NCBI GenBank assembly: GCA_963978895.1
Contig: OZ022238.1
Location: 35,228,270-35,292,269 of the forward strand
Reading direction: 5' to 3'
Length of the DNA stretch: 64,000 bases
Source of the DNA: Erpobdella octoculata
Taxonomy: Eukaryota > Annelida > Clitellata > Hirudinida > Erpobdellidae
Shown piece after piece: positions 11,903 through 23,885 of this stretch. The notes under the pieces are model-generated. The model did no database searches. It saw only the letters and a list, made by a program, of their open reading frames with translations, and was not told where the DNA came from. Within the stretch, counting starts at the first letter, position 1; every line of letters begins with the position of its first letter. The position numbers were made by a program, and so were the translations under genes.

Positions 11903-13432
11903 CTAGCGGGTTACCCGGCGTTGCTCGGGGTTTTCAGAGGTTTTTCATCGTTTTTCTTTTTTGCTCCCGTTTCCTTCCCCGCTTGTTCTATCGCTTCCGG
12001 TCGCTTTCCGTTCACGTTTCCGCTCACGCTTGCTCTCTCGTTCCCGTTCCCGCTAGCGCTTATTTTCTCTTTTCCACTCTTTCCTAATTTTTTTAGCTCA
12101 TAAAACGTAAAAAGTAGCTAAAAATTGTTTATAAGCCTTCAAACGTTGTTACCTAAACTAAATTTGAATTTTTTACGCAATAACCTTTGATGGTCGTACA
12201 TAGGCATTTTTGGCCTGGAAATGTTTTTTTGGTCCTTCCTGAACCAGGGGATCGGAGTAGAGAGTCCAAAATCACTAAAATGTCTACATGCTTAGTGAAA
12301 AACCTCGGCCCGTACCAACTTGATTTTAGCCTGGCCCGTAAAAAGACCCTAAAATAACGGCTTGGCCCGACTGGTGATAAACTGGACTCAGCTACTTTTA
12401 ACCGGCACAAAACCTCAAAATACTAAGTTTTACATCTGTAATGCTTGCAGTTGTTGAGTAGCAGTTATTTTAAAATCAAATAAACCTTATTTTGACCCCA
12501 CATTTGAAGTCATGGAAACCAAAGTTTTAAAAAATGGTGAAACACGTATATCTTTTTTTTTGAGTAGATACTAAGTATTAATTTTTACATCTGTAGCAAT
12601 TACAGTTGTTGAGTAGCAGTTACCTTAAAAACCAAATAACCCTATTTTCCACCCGACATTTGAAGTCCTGGAAACCAAATTTTCAAAAAATGGTGAAACA
12701 CGTATATCATTATTTTTAGAGTAGAAACTAAATAATAATTTTTATTTTTGTAGCATTCACAGTTTTTGAGTAGCAGCTACTTTAAAAACCAAGTAATCCT
12801 ATTGTCCACCCCACATTTAAGATCCTGGAAACCAAATTTGTAAAAATGGTGAAACACGTATATCTTTATTTTTCGAGTAGATACTAAGTATTAATTTTTA
12901 CATCTGTGGCAATTACAGTTGTTGAGTAGCAGTTACTTTAAAAACCAAATAACCCTATTTTCCACCCCACATTTGAAGTCCTGGAAACAAAATTTTCAAA
13001 AAATGCTAAAACACGTATTTCATTATTTTTGGAGTAGAAACTAAATACTAATTTGTATTCCTGTAGCAGCTACTTTGAAAACCAAATAACCCAATTTTCC
13101 AACCCACATTTGAGGTCCGGGAAACCGAATTTTCAAAAAATGGTGAAACAGGTATCTTTTTATTTTTCAAGAAGAATCCATATACCAAATTTCAAAATCT
13201 CATTTTTGGTTTTCGAGATATACATTGTTTTAGAAAAAAGTTTGTTTTCCAGTTTCTTTTTCTCAGGAGCAAAATTTTCAAAAATCCCTTCTTAGTGGAT
13301 GCTTACGCAATAAAAGTAATATAAGTTCCAAATTTCACGTTCCTAGGAGGATGAGGCGTTTGAGCTCGGCGTTGATTATCAGTCAGTCAGTCAGGACATG
13401 TTCTTTTATATATATATAAATATATATATAGA
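11903..13432 (-). mobile_element. Chimeric non-autonomous Helitron (family C 3' end, family D body)
   Basis: Read on the reverse strand it ends in a CCCGG...CCGGG-type hairpin followed by CTAG (11903-11906), like the copies at 45269 and 46703. From about 12200 to 13400 the body is instead family D: a GGCCCG-rich part, about five diverged ~155-bp iterations (GAAACCAAATTTTC...GTTTTTGAGTAGCAG) and a 5' part with TGACTGACTG repeats and AAAAGAACATGTCC. The 5' TC end merges into the (GA)n tract. Non-coding. Confidence 0.7.
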
Positions 13433-13441
13433 GAGAGAGAG

Positions 13442-13509
<68 letters not shown>
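13431..13509. repeat. (GA)n microsatellite
   Basis: About 78 bp of GA dinucleotides abutting the 5' end of the Helitron at 11903-13432. Confidence 0.95.
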
Positions 13510-13511
<2 letters not shown>

Positions 13512-13674
13512 AGGTGTAATGTTACTATTTGTGAAAACGTAGTATGCTTTATTGCTTCTGCTTTATAAGGTTTATTATTTATAGTTATTTTAGAAAATTT
13601 AAAAAAAAACTAAAGAATTAAACTGGCTCTCAACTTTCCAGGCCGGCTCTTCTAAAACCTAAAACGTGTCATTT

Positions 13675-13950
13675 GTTTTTACAAACTTTTATTTAGGTTA
13701 CAATCTCTGTTTGTGTGTGTGTTTGTGTATGTGTGAGTGTCTTTATCTGTACGCAAATCTTGCAAGTAAAATTTAACCAGCTTTTTAACTAGCTAGGAAA
13801 CTGAAACTTTCAGCATAGCTTTATATTGGATGACAATTAAATAAATAAAATCAATTAAAAAAACTTAATTTGAACATCTTTCGTATTTCTAAATCAAGTA
13901 TATTTAAAATCAAAGTTTGTGTTGAAAAACTCGTTTTTCCTTTTCTTGTT
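13675..13950 (+). repeat. Repeat family A, copy 2
   Basis: Same order of blocks as 5951-6240 (TTTATTTAGGTTACAATCTC, GT-rich run, GCAAATCTTGCAAG, ACTCGTTTTTCC). Confidence 0.8.
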
Positions 13951-14239
13951 TTTAATGAAATTCTCATATGGCCAATTTTGTAAATTGTTTTTTTTTTTTA
14001 GATTTCCAAGCAAGAATCAGGAAAATAATTTTCTGTAAGTAATTACTTTTTTGCCATTTTATTAATAGATCCTATAGATATCTTGATATAGTTGTATCGA
14101 GATACCCATGATAGATCCTAACTGAACGCGGACTGTGCTGGGTGTTGTAATCGAATTGATGGGTCTGCGTTTTGCAATTTGCGATACAATTTGTTTTATG
14201 AACTTGATGCACAATTTAGAAAGAAATGGCTATTATCAG

Positions 14240-14672
14240 TAACGGATTCAAGAGGATGGGGAATGCATCCCCATACCAAATTATCAACAAAATTAAATTT
14301 TTGAATATTATACCAGGGTTTTTTAAACAGCATTCTTGGAAATTAAAATTTTAGAAAACTATCTACGACTACCCCTTTCCCTGGTCATTAGCTTTTTAGA
14401 AAGAAAAAAATATAAAAGTCTTGAAACAAAATTGGTAAATTGTCTAAGACTACCACTTTCGGGTCATTAACTATTCCCGCTTCCCGGTAATCAGTTTTTT
14501 TAAAAGAAACAATATAACAATTTTCAAAAATATTTTTGGGGAAATACATTCGACTACTCTCTTTACCGGTCATCAGTTTTTTTGAGAGGCTAATTTAAGC
14601 TTTACGAAAAAAAAATGTTGGAACATCTTGCCCCCATTACATGGTTTTGCTGAAATTACACCTCTGTATTTC
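14240..14672. repeat. Decayed hAT-like MITE relic
   Basis: Contains repeated blocks ACTACC....GGTCATCAGTTTTTT also seen at 28710-29030 and in the inverted-repeat arms at 38.1-44.5 kb. Its right end TTGCTGAAATTACACCTCTG is close to the arm terminus TTGCTGAAATGACGTCCCTG at 44447-44466. I see no matching target duplication. Confidence 0.45.
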
Positions 14673-15250
14673 CACATCAAGAATTTCTGGATCGCGGCTG
14701 TCATACCTAAATTTATTTCTATGACTACTCTTTAATTATTTCTACAAAATAATTGTTATTGATTAAAAGATTATTTATAATAAAATATTGCAGCTTATTT
14801 GGGTTTGTTACAAGAGGTCTTTCGTTACAAAAAGAAGAATGTCATATATTTGGATTGCAAGATTTTGCCACTGTTTCAGAATTTGTTAATTTTGTGAATA
14901 AATTTAAAGAATTGCCTGGATATTGTGACAGAAAATTTTGATTTCTGGTATTTGTACACACAAAATTTCATTTTGTTACAATAAAATAAATAACGAGGTG
15001 CACCTTGATTTCATAAAACTGATTTAAGCTGTAAAGCTTGCGCTTTATCAGCCTGTTATTGCAAATGTAGATATTTGTTAAATGCTAGGTCGTTAATTAC
15101 AATTTACATGCCAACCTGACAAAAACAAATTATAATAAAAATTAAACAATGATTTTCTACAAAAAAATTTAATTTTTAAAGAGAATATGTTGTCATCCAT
15201 CTTAAATCTATATGCTGAAAATTTTACACCTCTAGTTAGTCGGAAAATTG

Positions 15251-15252
<2 letters not shown>

Positions 15253-15290
<38 letters not shown>
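15253..15290. repeat. Short (TA)n microsatellite
   Basis: About 38 bp of TA dinucleotides. Confidence 0.9.
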
Positions 15291-15451
15291 TAGTGGTTTT
15301 CCCCGTTCCAAGAACGGATGTTTTAAAATTACGATGAGCTTTGGATACATTTTTTGGATTAATATAAGTTTATTAATTATTTTGTTATTTAATTAATTAA
15401 TTTATTTATTTATTTATTTATTTTCGATGCAAAATTGTTTTATCGTTTGTA

Positions 15452-15740
15452 TGCATTCCAAAACAAATGAAAAGAAAACAAGTATAGAAAAAAACGAGTT
15501 TTTTAACACATTCTTTTATTTCAAATACACTCGATTTAGAAATACAAAAATGTTCAAATTAAGTTTTTTTTAATTGAATCATGTATTGTCATCCAATATA
15601 AAGCTATGCTGTAAGTTTCAGCTTCCTACCTAGTCAAAAAGCTGGTTTAATTTTACTTGCAAGATTTGCGTAAAGAGAAAGCCACATACACACACAATCA
15701 GAGATTGTAACCTAAATAAAAGTTTGTAAAAAATAGATTA
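15452..15740 (-). repeat. Repeat family A, copy 3 (reverse)
   Basis: Reverse complement of the family A block order: AACGAGTTTTTT, ACTCGATTTAGAAATAC, GCTATGCTG, ACTTGCAAGATTTGCG and CCTAAATAAAAGTTTG. Confidence 0.8.
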
Positions 15741-16187
15741 AAATAATATTTTTTTTATATTTTGATTTAACTAAAGTAAGGTAAATATTTTTTGATTTCT
15801 TTAATTATATAAAAATATATTAAAAATGTATTTATATAATTATTTTATAAATATAAATTAATTCGCCATAGATAGCAGATCGTCACACGAAAACGTCTTA
15901 CACAGACATGGGCTATTATATATACCAAGGCCTCATTTTCCGTCGTTTCGTTTTGCGTTTTTTTTTTAAGTTGCGTCGCTGCTTAAATGTTTACTTTGTT
16001 CAATTTTCTTTTCAAAAAGTAGTATTTTTGTAACCTTTGAACCTATCTTGGATCTTTTCATGTTTTGGTAAATAAAATCATAATTAACTTTGCTATAGAA
16101 CATCATAATTCACTTTGCGTTTCTGGAACGTATCCACGACGCAAAGTGAGGTCTTGGTGACTGTATATTAATGTGTGATATAATAAG

Positions 16188-16399
16188 GCGCTGGTGGCAG
16201 AGCGGTAGAGCGTTCCCCTGTCGATCATTAGGTCGGCAGTTCAAGCCTCACCGGCGTCACCAGCGTAACTCCCTTAAACAAGGAGTTCACTCGCATTGCT
16301 AAAGGGCTAGGCGCCTATAAATGGCTGTCTCTGCAAAGAACCCTTCAGTGGCCTTGAAGTCCTTTAGGATTTACGCCACTCTAAATATTGTCAAACATT

Positions 16400-16400
<1 letters not shown>
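16188..16400 (+). mobile_element. tRNA-derived SINE with LINE-like tail
   Basis: The head has a Pol III A box (TGGCAGAGCGG, about 16195) and a B-box-like AGTTCAAGCCT (about 16239), as in tRNA-derived SINEs. The middle holds GGCGCCTATAAATGGCTG, also in the SINE at 17221. The end CAGTGGCCTTGAAGTCCTTT...ACGCCACT matches the 3' end of the LINE at 58321-58540, and an (ATT)n tail follows. Confidence 0.8.
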
Positions 16401-17215
<815 letters not shown>

Positions 17216-17220
17216 TGGGC

Positions 17221-17440
17221 GGGCGCTGGTGGTATAGCGGTAAGGCATTCGCCTGTGGACCTGAGAGTCGGCGGTTCGAATCCCGCAGGCGTCTCAAGCG
17301 TCTGCAAGGGGTGTGGGTAGGCGCCTATAAATGGCTGCCTCTGGTTGTCCTGTCTAAATAGGCCCACAAGTGAGTTGGATAAAGTGATTCGTGGCTTAGA
17401 AGTCTAACGATTAACGCCACGTTAAACATTGAAGGGGCGT
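17221..17440 (+). mobile_element. tRNA-derived SINE
   Basis: A box TGGTATAGCGG and a perfect B box GGTTCGAATCC lie about 35 bp apart, so the head looks like a tRNA, but the acceptor stem does not close and the body continues with TAGGCGCCTATAAATGGCTG. The tail (TTAACGCCACGTTAAACATTG) resembles the LINE 3' end at 58.5 kb. It splits the PLE relic from a hAT relic. Confidence 0.75.
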
Positions 17441-17444
17441 GGCC

Positions 17445-17760
17445 TGTCCGGGAAAATGTTTCACTTGTTGTAAAAACTATCTTGGTGAACTTCATTGCAA
17501 AATAGACATCAAATGTTTCCAGACTGCGAAAAAACCCACTGCATTTGGCTCCAAAATCTCCAGTGTATATTTCATCAAAAAATAAAAGTAATGCTTCATA
17601 ATTTTCAACAACAGACTTGACACTTGAAGCTCTCAAAATCCATCAGGTCAGACAAACAGGTCGAAGTGACTTTGAGTCATCAGATTCAAACATTGAAACC
17701 ATGCTGTACGGCTTTGTTAAACATCAATGTATGCAGCTTGCCCTATAAATAGTACATATC
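17445..17760 (-). pseudogene. hAT transposase fragment (zinc-finger MYM/TTF type)
   Basis: Reverse-strand frame RASSVKSVVENYEALLLFFD followed by GDFGAKCSGFFRSLETFDVY fits the segment after the conserved CPTRW box of TTF-zinc-finger hAT transposases, where ...V..NYEAL and A.GLL..L..F.. are conserved. Truncated on both sides. Confidence 0.55.
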
Positions 17761-17901
17761 AATGATACAACCCTTTTTGGCTTTTGAAATAAAATCAAGT
17801 ATTGTATTTTGTAACTTCGTTGTTTAGTGATTCAAAAATACGGTGTGGAAAACAGAAAAACCAATAAATTAAAGTAATGCATTACTAAGAAAAGTGAATA
17901 T

Positions 17902-17999
17902 AAAGTTGGAAATTAGAATGGATAGAAGTTATGTTTGAAAACAACCATAAAGTTGGAAATTAGAATGGATAGAAGGTATGTTTGAAAACAGCCATGCAC
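17902..17999. repeat. Two 48-bp tandem copies
   Basis: AAAGTTGGAAATTAGAATGG with ATAGAAG(G/T)TATGTTTGAAAACA occurs twice in direct succession. Confidence 0.85.
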
Positions 18000-19510
18000 A
18001 ATTTGTTTGGTCAAAAGTTAAATATTAATTTAGCATTTTTGTTATATTTTTATTATTTGCAAATTATTGGCGTCCAAGATTGGGGGAGCCCATCGGGCCC
18101 AATGGAGTTGGCGTCTATGATCATTTCTTAAAACAAAAAGATATTGAACACCATGCAAAAGTTGTGAATATTTTAATATGCAAGTATTTCTGTTAAAAAT
18201 AAAATTTAAGATGTTTTATGACAATAACGAGAAAATTGTTGTGAATGACAAAAGTAAGTTTGTATCTATAAGACGCACAAATTCAAAAATAATATGAAAT
18301 ACAAAAATATTTACAGTTTGCAAAAATTTGATGTAAATGTAAAGTTTAAAGATTATTAGTAAAGCCCTGTAGACATAGAAAAACGTGAGTTGACACGAAC
18401 CGATCAAATCTGACACGTCCGGTACAATATGAATTTGTCGATGTGATATAGCCGTTTATGACATCAAACTGAGTTTAGCAAGTTTGTAAATTGCCCGCAA
18501 ATCACCGATAAGATGTACTATAAATATAAATTTGTTAAACTATTATTCGTCCAATGGCCTTGAAGATTTAGATGTAGGGCCTTAGAAAGCTTCTATTTTC
18601 GACGTTCTACCTGACACACTTTCTCGTGATTGGTTGAAGAACAAAACTGGGTCGAAATGTAAGATACACGCGATTTCAACGTGCTTGTCGCGTTGGGTTT
18701 GTGCTTGACTATTTCACATCGGCCGATTTGATCTGATTTTTTTTGTTTGGTGTTGTCGGGTTGGGTTTTTTTGTCGATGTGAACAGGGCTTAAGATTTTT
18801 GTCTCAGGTGAGTGATCACCTGAGACAAACAATCTTTACAAGTATATTTTTTTTAAAAGCGGTCTCTGGTATTTTTCCAAAAAAGCTGATACCATTTTCC
18901 ACATGTATCGCATGAATTCATGTCATCTTCTTTATTGCCGTTATTTAAATAATTTAAATAGCATACAGCCAAACCACTTCCTCTATAAACAATCTTCCAT
19001 TTTGCAGAAACCTATTAATAATTTTGATGATTTTTGTCATTAAACTTTCCTAATCGTATGAGGCTGTCGCCGGGCTCATACCTGCTGCAAGAGTTGCTGC
19101 AAAAGCAATACTAAACGATCCACAATCTGCTGAACCCACTTGTTGTTGAACCTTATGCTGCTAAATAGTTAATTGTTTAAATTTTTAGTTTAATAACAAA
19201 CTGTTCTTATATCTTCATCTGACAGTGTCCTAGACAAACTATCATAAATATCAATTTGTCCTACGTTGAAAAAGTTAAAACCTGGTAATGACTTTTTGGA
19301 TTGGTTTATAATTCAATTTATTAGTTGTAAGTAAAAGCAAAAACACCCAAAAAACCTTTTCTTGTTCACTTTTGTGTAATTTCTTTTGTGGTTGGCTATT
19401 TGTATTTGCAGTTTTCTTGTAGGCGTCTACAAAATCATGAACAAGTTCTTTGTAATTATATGTATAATCTTGAGTAAAGTCATCTAGCCGTCCAATTTGT
19501 TTTCTCAACC
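18000..19510. other. Unassigned non-coding DNA
   Basis: I see no recognisable gene. A reverse-strand frame at 19275-19592 begins inside the palindrome repeat and reads YRLRKQIGRLDDFTQDYTYN; it could be a fragment of an unknown protein, with no further support. Confidence 0.4.
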
Positions 19511-19517
19511 TGTACCA

Positions 19518-22151
19518 ATTACCAGCACTTGACGCACGCTTCGCGCGCGAAGCGTGTGAGTTTTTACATATTAATAGTAATGGTAGTCGCACTCAAATAG
19601 CACTCTAAGCACAAAAACAACACCAATGCGCTAATATAGTAATAACCTTGCGCACGCTTCGCAAGCGAAGCGTGTGACTAAAATAGTTAGTAGCAGATGA
19701 TTTTTCACTTGGACACGTTTTGGAATGGTCTTCTATTTGATTGGATGATTTAGGAAAAAATGTCTACGTAAAAAAACCTTTAATGGGCGATTTGGAAAAA
19801 ACAACCTACGAAAATAACTATGCTAAATGGGTGATAGTGAAAATACCGCCTATGAAAAACACTATTTATTTGATGGTATCGAAAAAACAGCCTACAAAAA
19901 AAACAACATTTATTGGGTGATAGTGAAAAAACCGCCTACGAAATGAACAACATATTTTGGGTGATAGTGAAAAAGAAGCTAGTGAAAAAAAGCCTAAGAA
20001 ACTTGGAAATGATGAAAAGTGAGCAAAGCAGTGACGTTGATTACTGTTTTTGCATAAAAAAGTTTTGTTTGATCCACCTGATCTCGTGCTTTGCGGATAT
20101 ATATAATGCATCGTACGTCATCTTTTATATTTATTCATTTATTTTCAACTTGTTTATATTGAAAGATGACGTACGATGCATTATATATATCCGCAAAGCG
20201 TTAAACTTTCGCGGCTAATAACTTTTTATTTAAACATTTTAACAAAAAAGTACCCTAACAAACCGTGTTCAGCGTCTCATAATCTATCAACGTGAGTTTT
20301 TTCAGACCTGCAGATGCTAATCGGGTGACATAATACATATTACATAATACATCATTGCGCTTTTATAGTAGGGACCAGCACTTGACGCACGCTTCGCGCG
20401 CGAAGCGTGTGAATTTTTACATATTAGTCGCACTATAAGCACAAAAACAACACCAATGCGCTAATATAGTAATAACTTTACGCACGCTTCGCAAGCGAAG
20501 CGTGTGACTAAAATAGTTAGTAGCAGATGATTTTTCTCTTGGACACGTTTTGGAATGGTCTTCTATTTGATTGGATGATTTAGGAAAAAACGTCTACGTA
20601 AAAAAACCTTTAATGGGCGATTTGGAAAAAACAGCCTACGAAAAAACCATGCTAATTGGGTGATAGTGAAAAAACCGCCTATGAAAAACACTATTTATTT
20701 GATGGTATCGGAAAAACAGCTTACGAAAAAGCAACATTTATTTGGTGATAGTGAAAAACCGCCTACGAAATGAACAACATATTTTGTGTGATAGTGAAAA
20801 AAAGCCTAAGAAACAACCCAAATTTTAACGGCTGATAATGAAAAAAACAGCCTACAAAAAACCCAACCTGCAATGGCTGATATTGGGAAAACCCGCCGAT
20901 GTACTACTTCGGTGATTTATTTATTTTTCAACTTGTTTATATTGAGTTATGACGTGTGCTCAAAAACCCGCCGACAGTAACTCGGTGATTTGTTTATTTT
21001 AAACTTGTTTATATTCAGCGATGACGTAAGTTGTTTTTTATATATCCGCAAAGCGTCGAACTTTCCAATAATAGGAATAATATAAGCAAATTAATTAATT
21101 TTCGATAAGAATAATATTAATAATTAAATTAAGAGGAATATTAATTAAAAAATAGAAAAATGTCGTTAATAATCATTTCATTAAATATATCCGCAAAGCG
21201 TCGAACTTTCTATTAATATGAGAAATAATAATTGCAAAATTGTAAAATGTCGTTAATAATAATTTCATTAAATATATCCGCAAACCGTGGAACTTTCCAA
21301 TAATAGGAATAATATAAGCAAATTAATTAATTTTCGTTATTAATAATTAAAATATGAGGAATAATAATTGCAAAATAGTTAATTGTCGTTAATAATAATT
21401 TACTACTTGTTTAAAATTGGGAAAAACCCGCCGACTACTACTTCGGTGGTTTATTTATTTTTAACTTGTTTATATGCAGCGATGACGTACGATGCATTAT
21501 ATATATCCGCAAAGCGTAGAACTTTCGCAACTAATAACTTTTTATTTAAACATTTTTAACATAAAGTGGCTTAACAAATTGTGTTCAGCGTCTCATAATC
21601 TATAAACGTGAGTTTTTTCAGACCTGCAGATGCTAATCGGGTGACATACATATTACATCATTGCGCTTTTATAGTAGGGACCAGCGCGCGAAGCGTGTGG
21701 GTTTTTTCAGCCAGTCGCAGATGATATTATAATTGGAAACGTTTTGGAATGGTCTTATCTTTGATTGGATGATATATGAAAAACTGCCTACGAAAAAAAC
21801 CACATTTATTGGGTGATAGTGAAAAAACCGCCTCTGAAAAACATAATATTTATTTGGATGGTATCCGAAGAAACAGCCTAAGAAAAAAACCACATTTAAT
21901 GGGTGATAGTGAAAAAAAGCCCACGAAAAAACCCAACTTTTAATGGCCGATAATGAAAAAAACGCCGACAAAAACCCAATCTTCAATGGCTGATATTGGG
22001 AAAAACCGCCGATGTACTACTTCGGTGATTTATTTATTTTCAATTTGTTTATAATGAGTTATGACGTATGCTCAAATTATATTCGCAAAGCGTTAAACTT
22101 TCGTGGCTAATAACTTTTTATTTACTATATTAATATATTATATATAATGTA
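19518..22151. repeat. Left half of a 7-kb inverted-repeat complex: palindromes, minisatellite, direct duplication
   Basis: Two direct copies of one block (about 19520-19990 and 20380-20830; a third partial copy at 21680-22000). Each starts with CGC-rich 22-bp palindromes (19535-19556, 19653-19674, 20388-20409, 20483-20504) and continues into a ~44-bp minisatellite (GGTGATAGTGAAAAAACCGC type). A 38-bp perfect inverted repeat is at 20088-20125 / 20162-20199. 21040-21420 has tandem ~110-bp units with ATATCCGCAAAGCGT. About 19995-20412 reappears inverted at 26100-26520. No ORF of note. Confidence 0.75.
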
Positions 22152-23625
22152 CTAGCAGTGCCCGTAGCGGCTTCGCTCGCATGAAATTAGAGAATTTGAA
22201 CCGTGCATACATAGGAGAGTACTGCACGGATCAATTTTTTAGGTCTCGGCTCGGCCCGTCGACAACTTGGCTCAGCCCGTTTCAAAAACCGAATTTCCTG
22301 GCCCGGCACGGCCCGTCTAATATGGGCATGGCCCGTTTTTACAGGCCTAGAAGTTCTATATACTTGATGAAAAACTTCGGCCCGTCCCACCTTGACTTCA
22401 GGTTTAGCCCGGCCCATCTGAACACCCTAAAATCACTAAAATGTTTATATACTTGGTTAAAAATCTCGGTCCGTCCCACCTTGATTTAATGTTTAGGCAG
22501 GGCCTTATGAAGACCCTAAAATAACGGCTTGGCCCGTCCGTCCGGTGATAAACTGAAATCATCTACTTTTGACCGGCACAAAACCTCAAAATACCAATTT
22601 TCACATCTGTAGCACAGTTTTTGAGTAGCAGTTATTTTAAAATCAAATAACCCTTTTTCCACTTCACATTTGAGGTCCTAGAAACCAAATTTTCAAAAAA
22701 TGGTGAAACTCGTATATCATTATTTTTAGAGTAGAAACTAAATACTAATTTTACTTTTGTAGCATTTACAGTTTTTGAGTAGCAGTTACTTTAAAAACCA
22801 AGTAATCCTATTTTCCACCCCATATTTGAAGTCCTGGAAACCAAATTTTCAAGAAATGGTAAAACACGTATATCATTATTTCTGGAGTAGAAACCAAATA
22901 CTAATTTTTACTCCTGCAGCATCTACAGTTTTCAAATAGCAGTTACAATAAAAACCAAATAACATTATTTTCCATCCCACATTTGAGGTCCTGGAAACCA
23001 AATTTAAAAAAAATGGTTAAACACGTATATCTTTATTTTTAGAATAGAAACTAAATACTAATTTTTACATCTGTGGTATTTACAGTTTTTGAGTAGCAGT
23101 TAGTTTGAAAAACAAATAACCCTATTTTCCACCCCACATTTGAAGTCCTGGAAACCAAATTTTCAGAAAATGCTAAAACACCTATTTCATTATTTTGAGA
23201 GTAGAAACAAAATACTAATTTTTAATCCTGTAGCATTCACAGTTTTTGAGTAGCAGCTACTTTAAAAACCAAATAACTCAATTTTCCAACCAACATTTGA
23301 GGTCCGGGAAACCGAATTTTCAAAAAATGGTGAAACACGTATCTTTTTATTTTAAAAAAAAAATCCATGTACCAAATTTCAAAATTTCCTCATTTTTGGT
23401 TTTCGAGATATACATTGTTTTAGAAAAAAGTTTGTTTTCCAGTTTTTTCCCCTCAGGAGCAAAATTTTCAAAAATCCTTTTTTAGCGGATGTTTACGCTA
23501 TAAAAGTAATATAAGTTCCAAATTTCACGTTCCTAGGATGAGGCGTGTGAGCTCGGCATTGATTATCAGTCAGTCAGTCAGTCAGTCAGTCAGTCAGTCA
23601 GGACATGTTCTTTTATATATATAGA
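22152..23625 (-). mobile_element. Helitron family D, complete non-autonomous copy
   Basis: Reverse-strand element beginning TCTATATATATAAAAGAACA (5' end at 23625) and ending ...GGGCACTGCTAG (3' end at 22152). An AGCGGCTTCGCT-type hairpin lies shortly before the CTAG. The flanks are A on one side and T on the other with no duplication, as expected for Helitron insertion between A and T. Inside: (GACT)n, about five ~155-bp iterations, and a GGCCCG-rich part. No Rep/helicase. Confidence 0.85.
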
Positions 23626-23885
23626 TTAAAATAAATAATGTCGTTAATAATAATTTCATTAAATATATCCGCAAAGCGTCGAACTTTCCAATAATAGGAA
23701 TAATATTAGCAAATTAGTTAATTTTCGTAAATAACAATATTATTAATAATTAAAATAAGAGAAATAATAATTGCAAAATAGTAAAATCTCGTTAATAATA
23801 ATTTCATTAAATGTATCCGCAATGCGACGAACTTTCAAATAATATGAATAATATTAGCAAATTAGTTAATCTTCGTTAATAATAA
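23626..23885. repeat. Tandem ATATCCGCAAAGCG units between two Helitrons
   Basis: Two to three ~110-bp units of the array also found at 21040-21420 and 25660-25860. This is the original DNA between the two Helitron insertion sites. Confidence 0.7.

Noticed and set aside
17221..17292. Functional tRNA gene
   Set aside because: Good A and B boxes, but the acceptor stem does not pair and the sequence continues as a SINE body; the same applies at 16188 and 30845.
19535..19556. Transcription terminator
   Set aside because: A symmetrical palindrome without loop or U-tract in a repeated element of a eukaryote; more likely a binding site or structural element.
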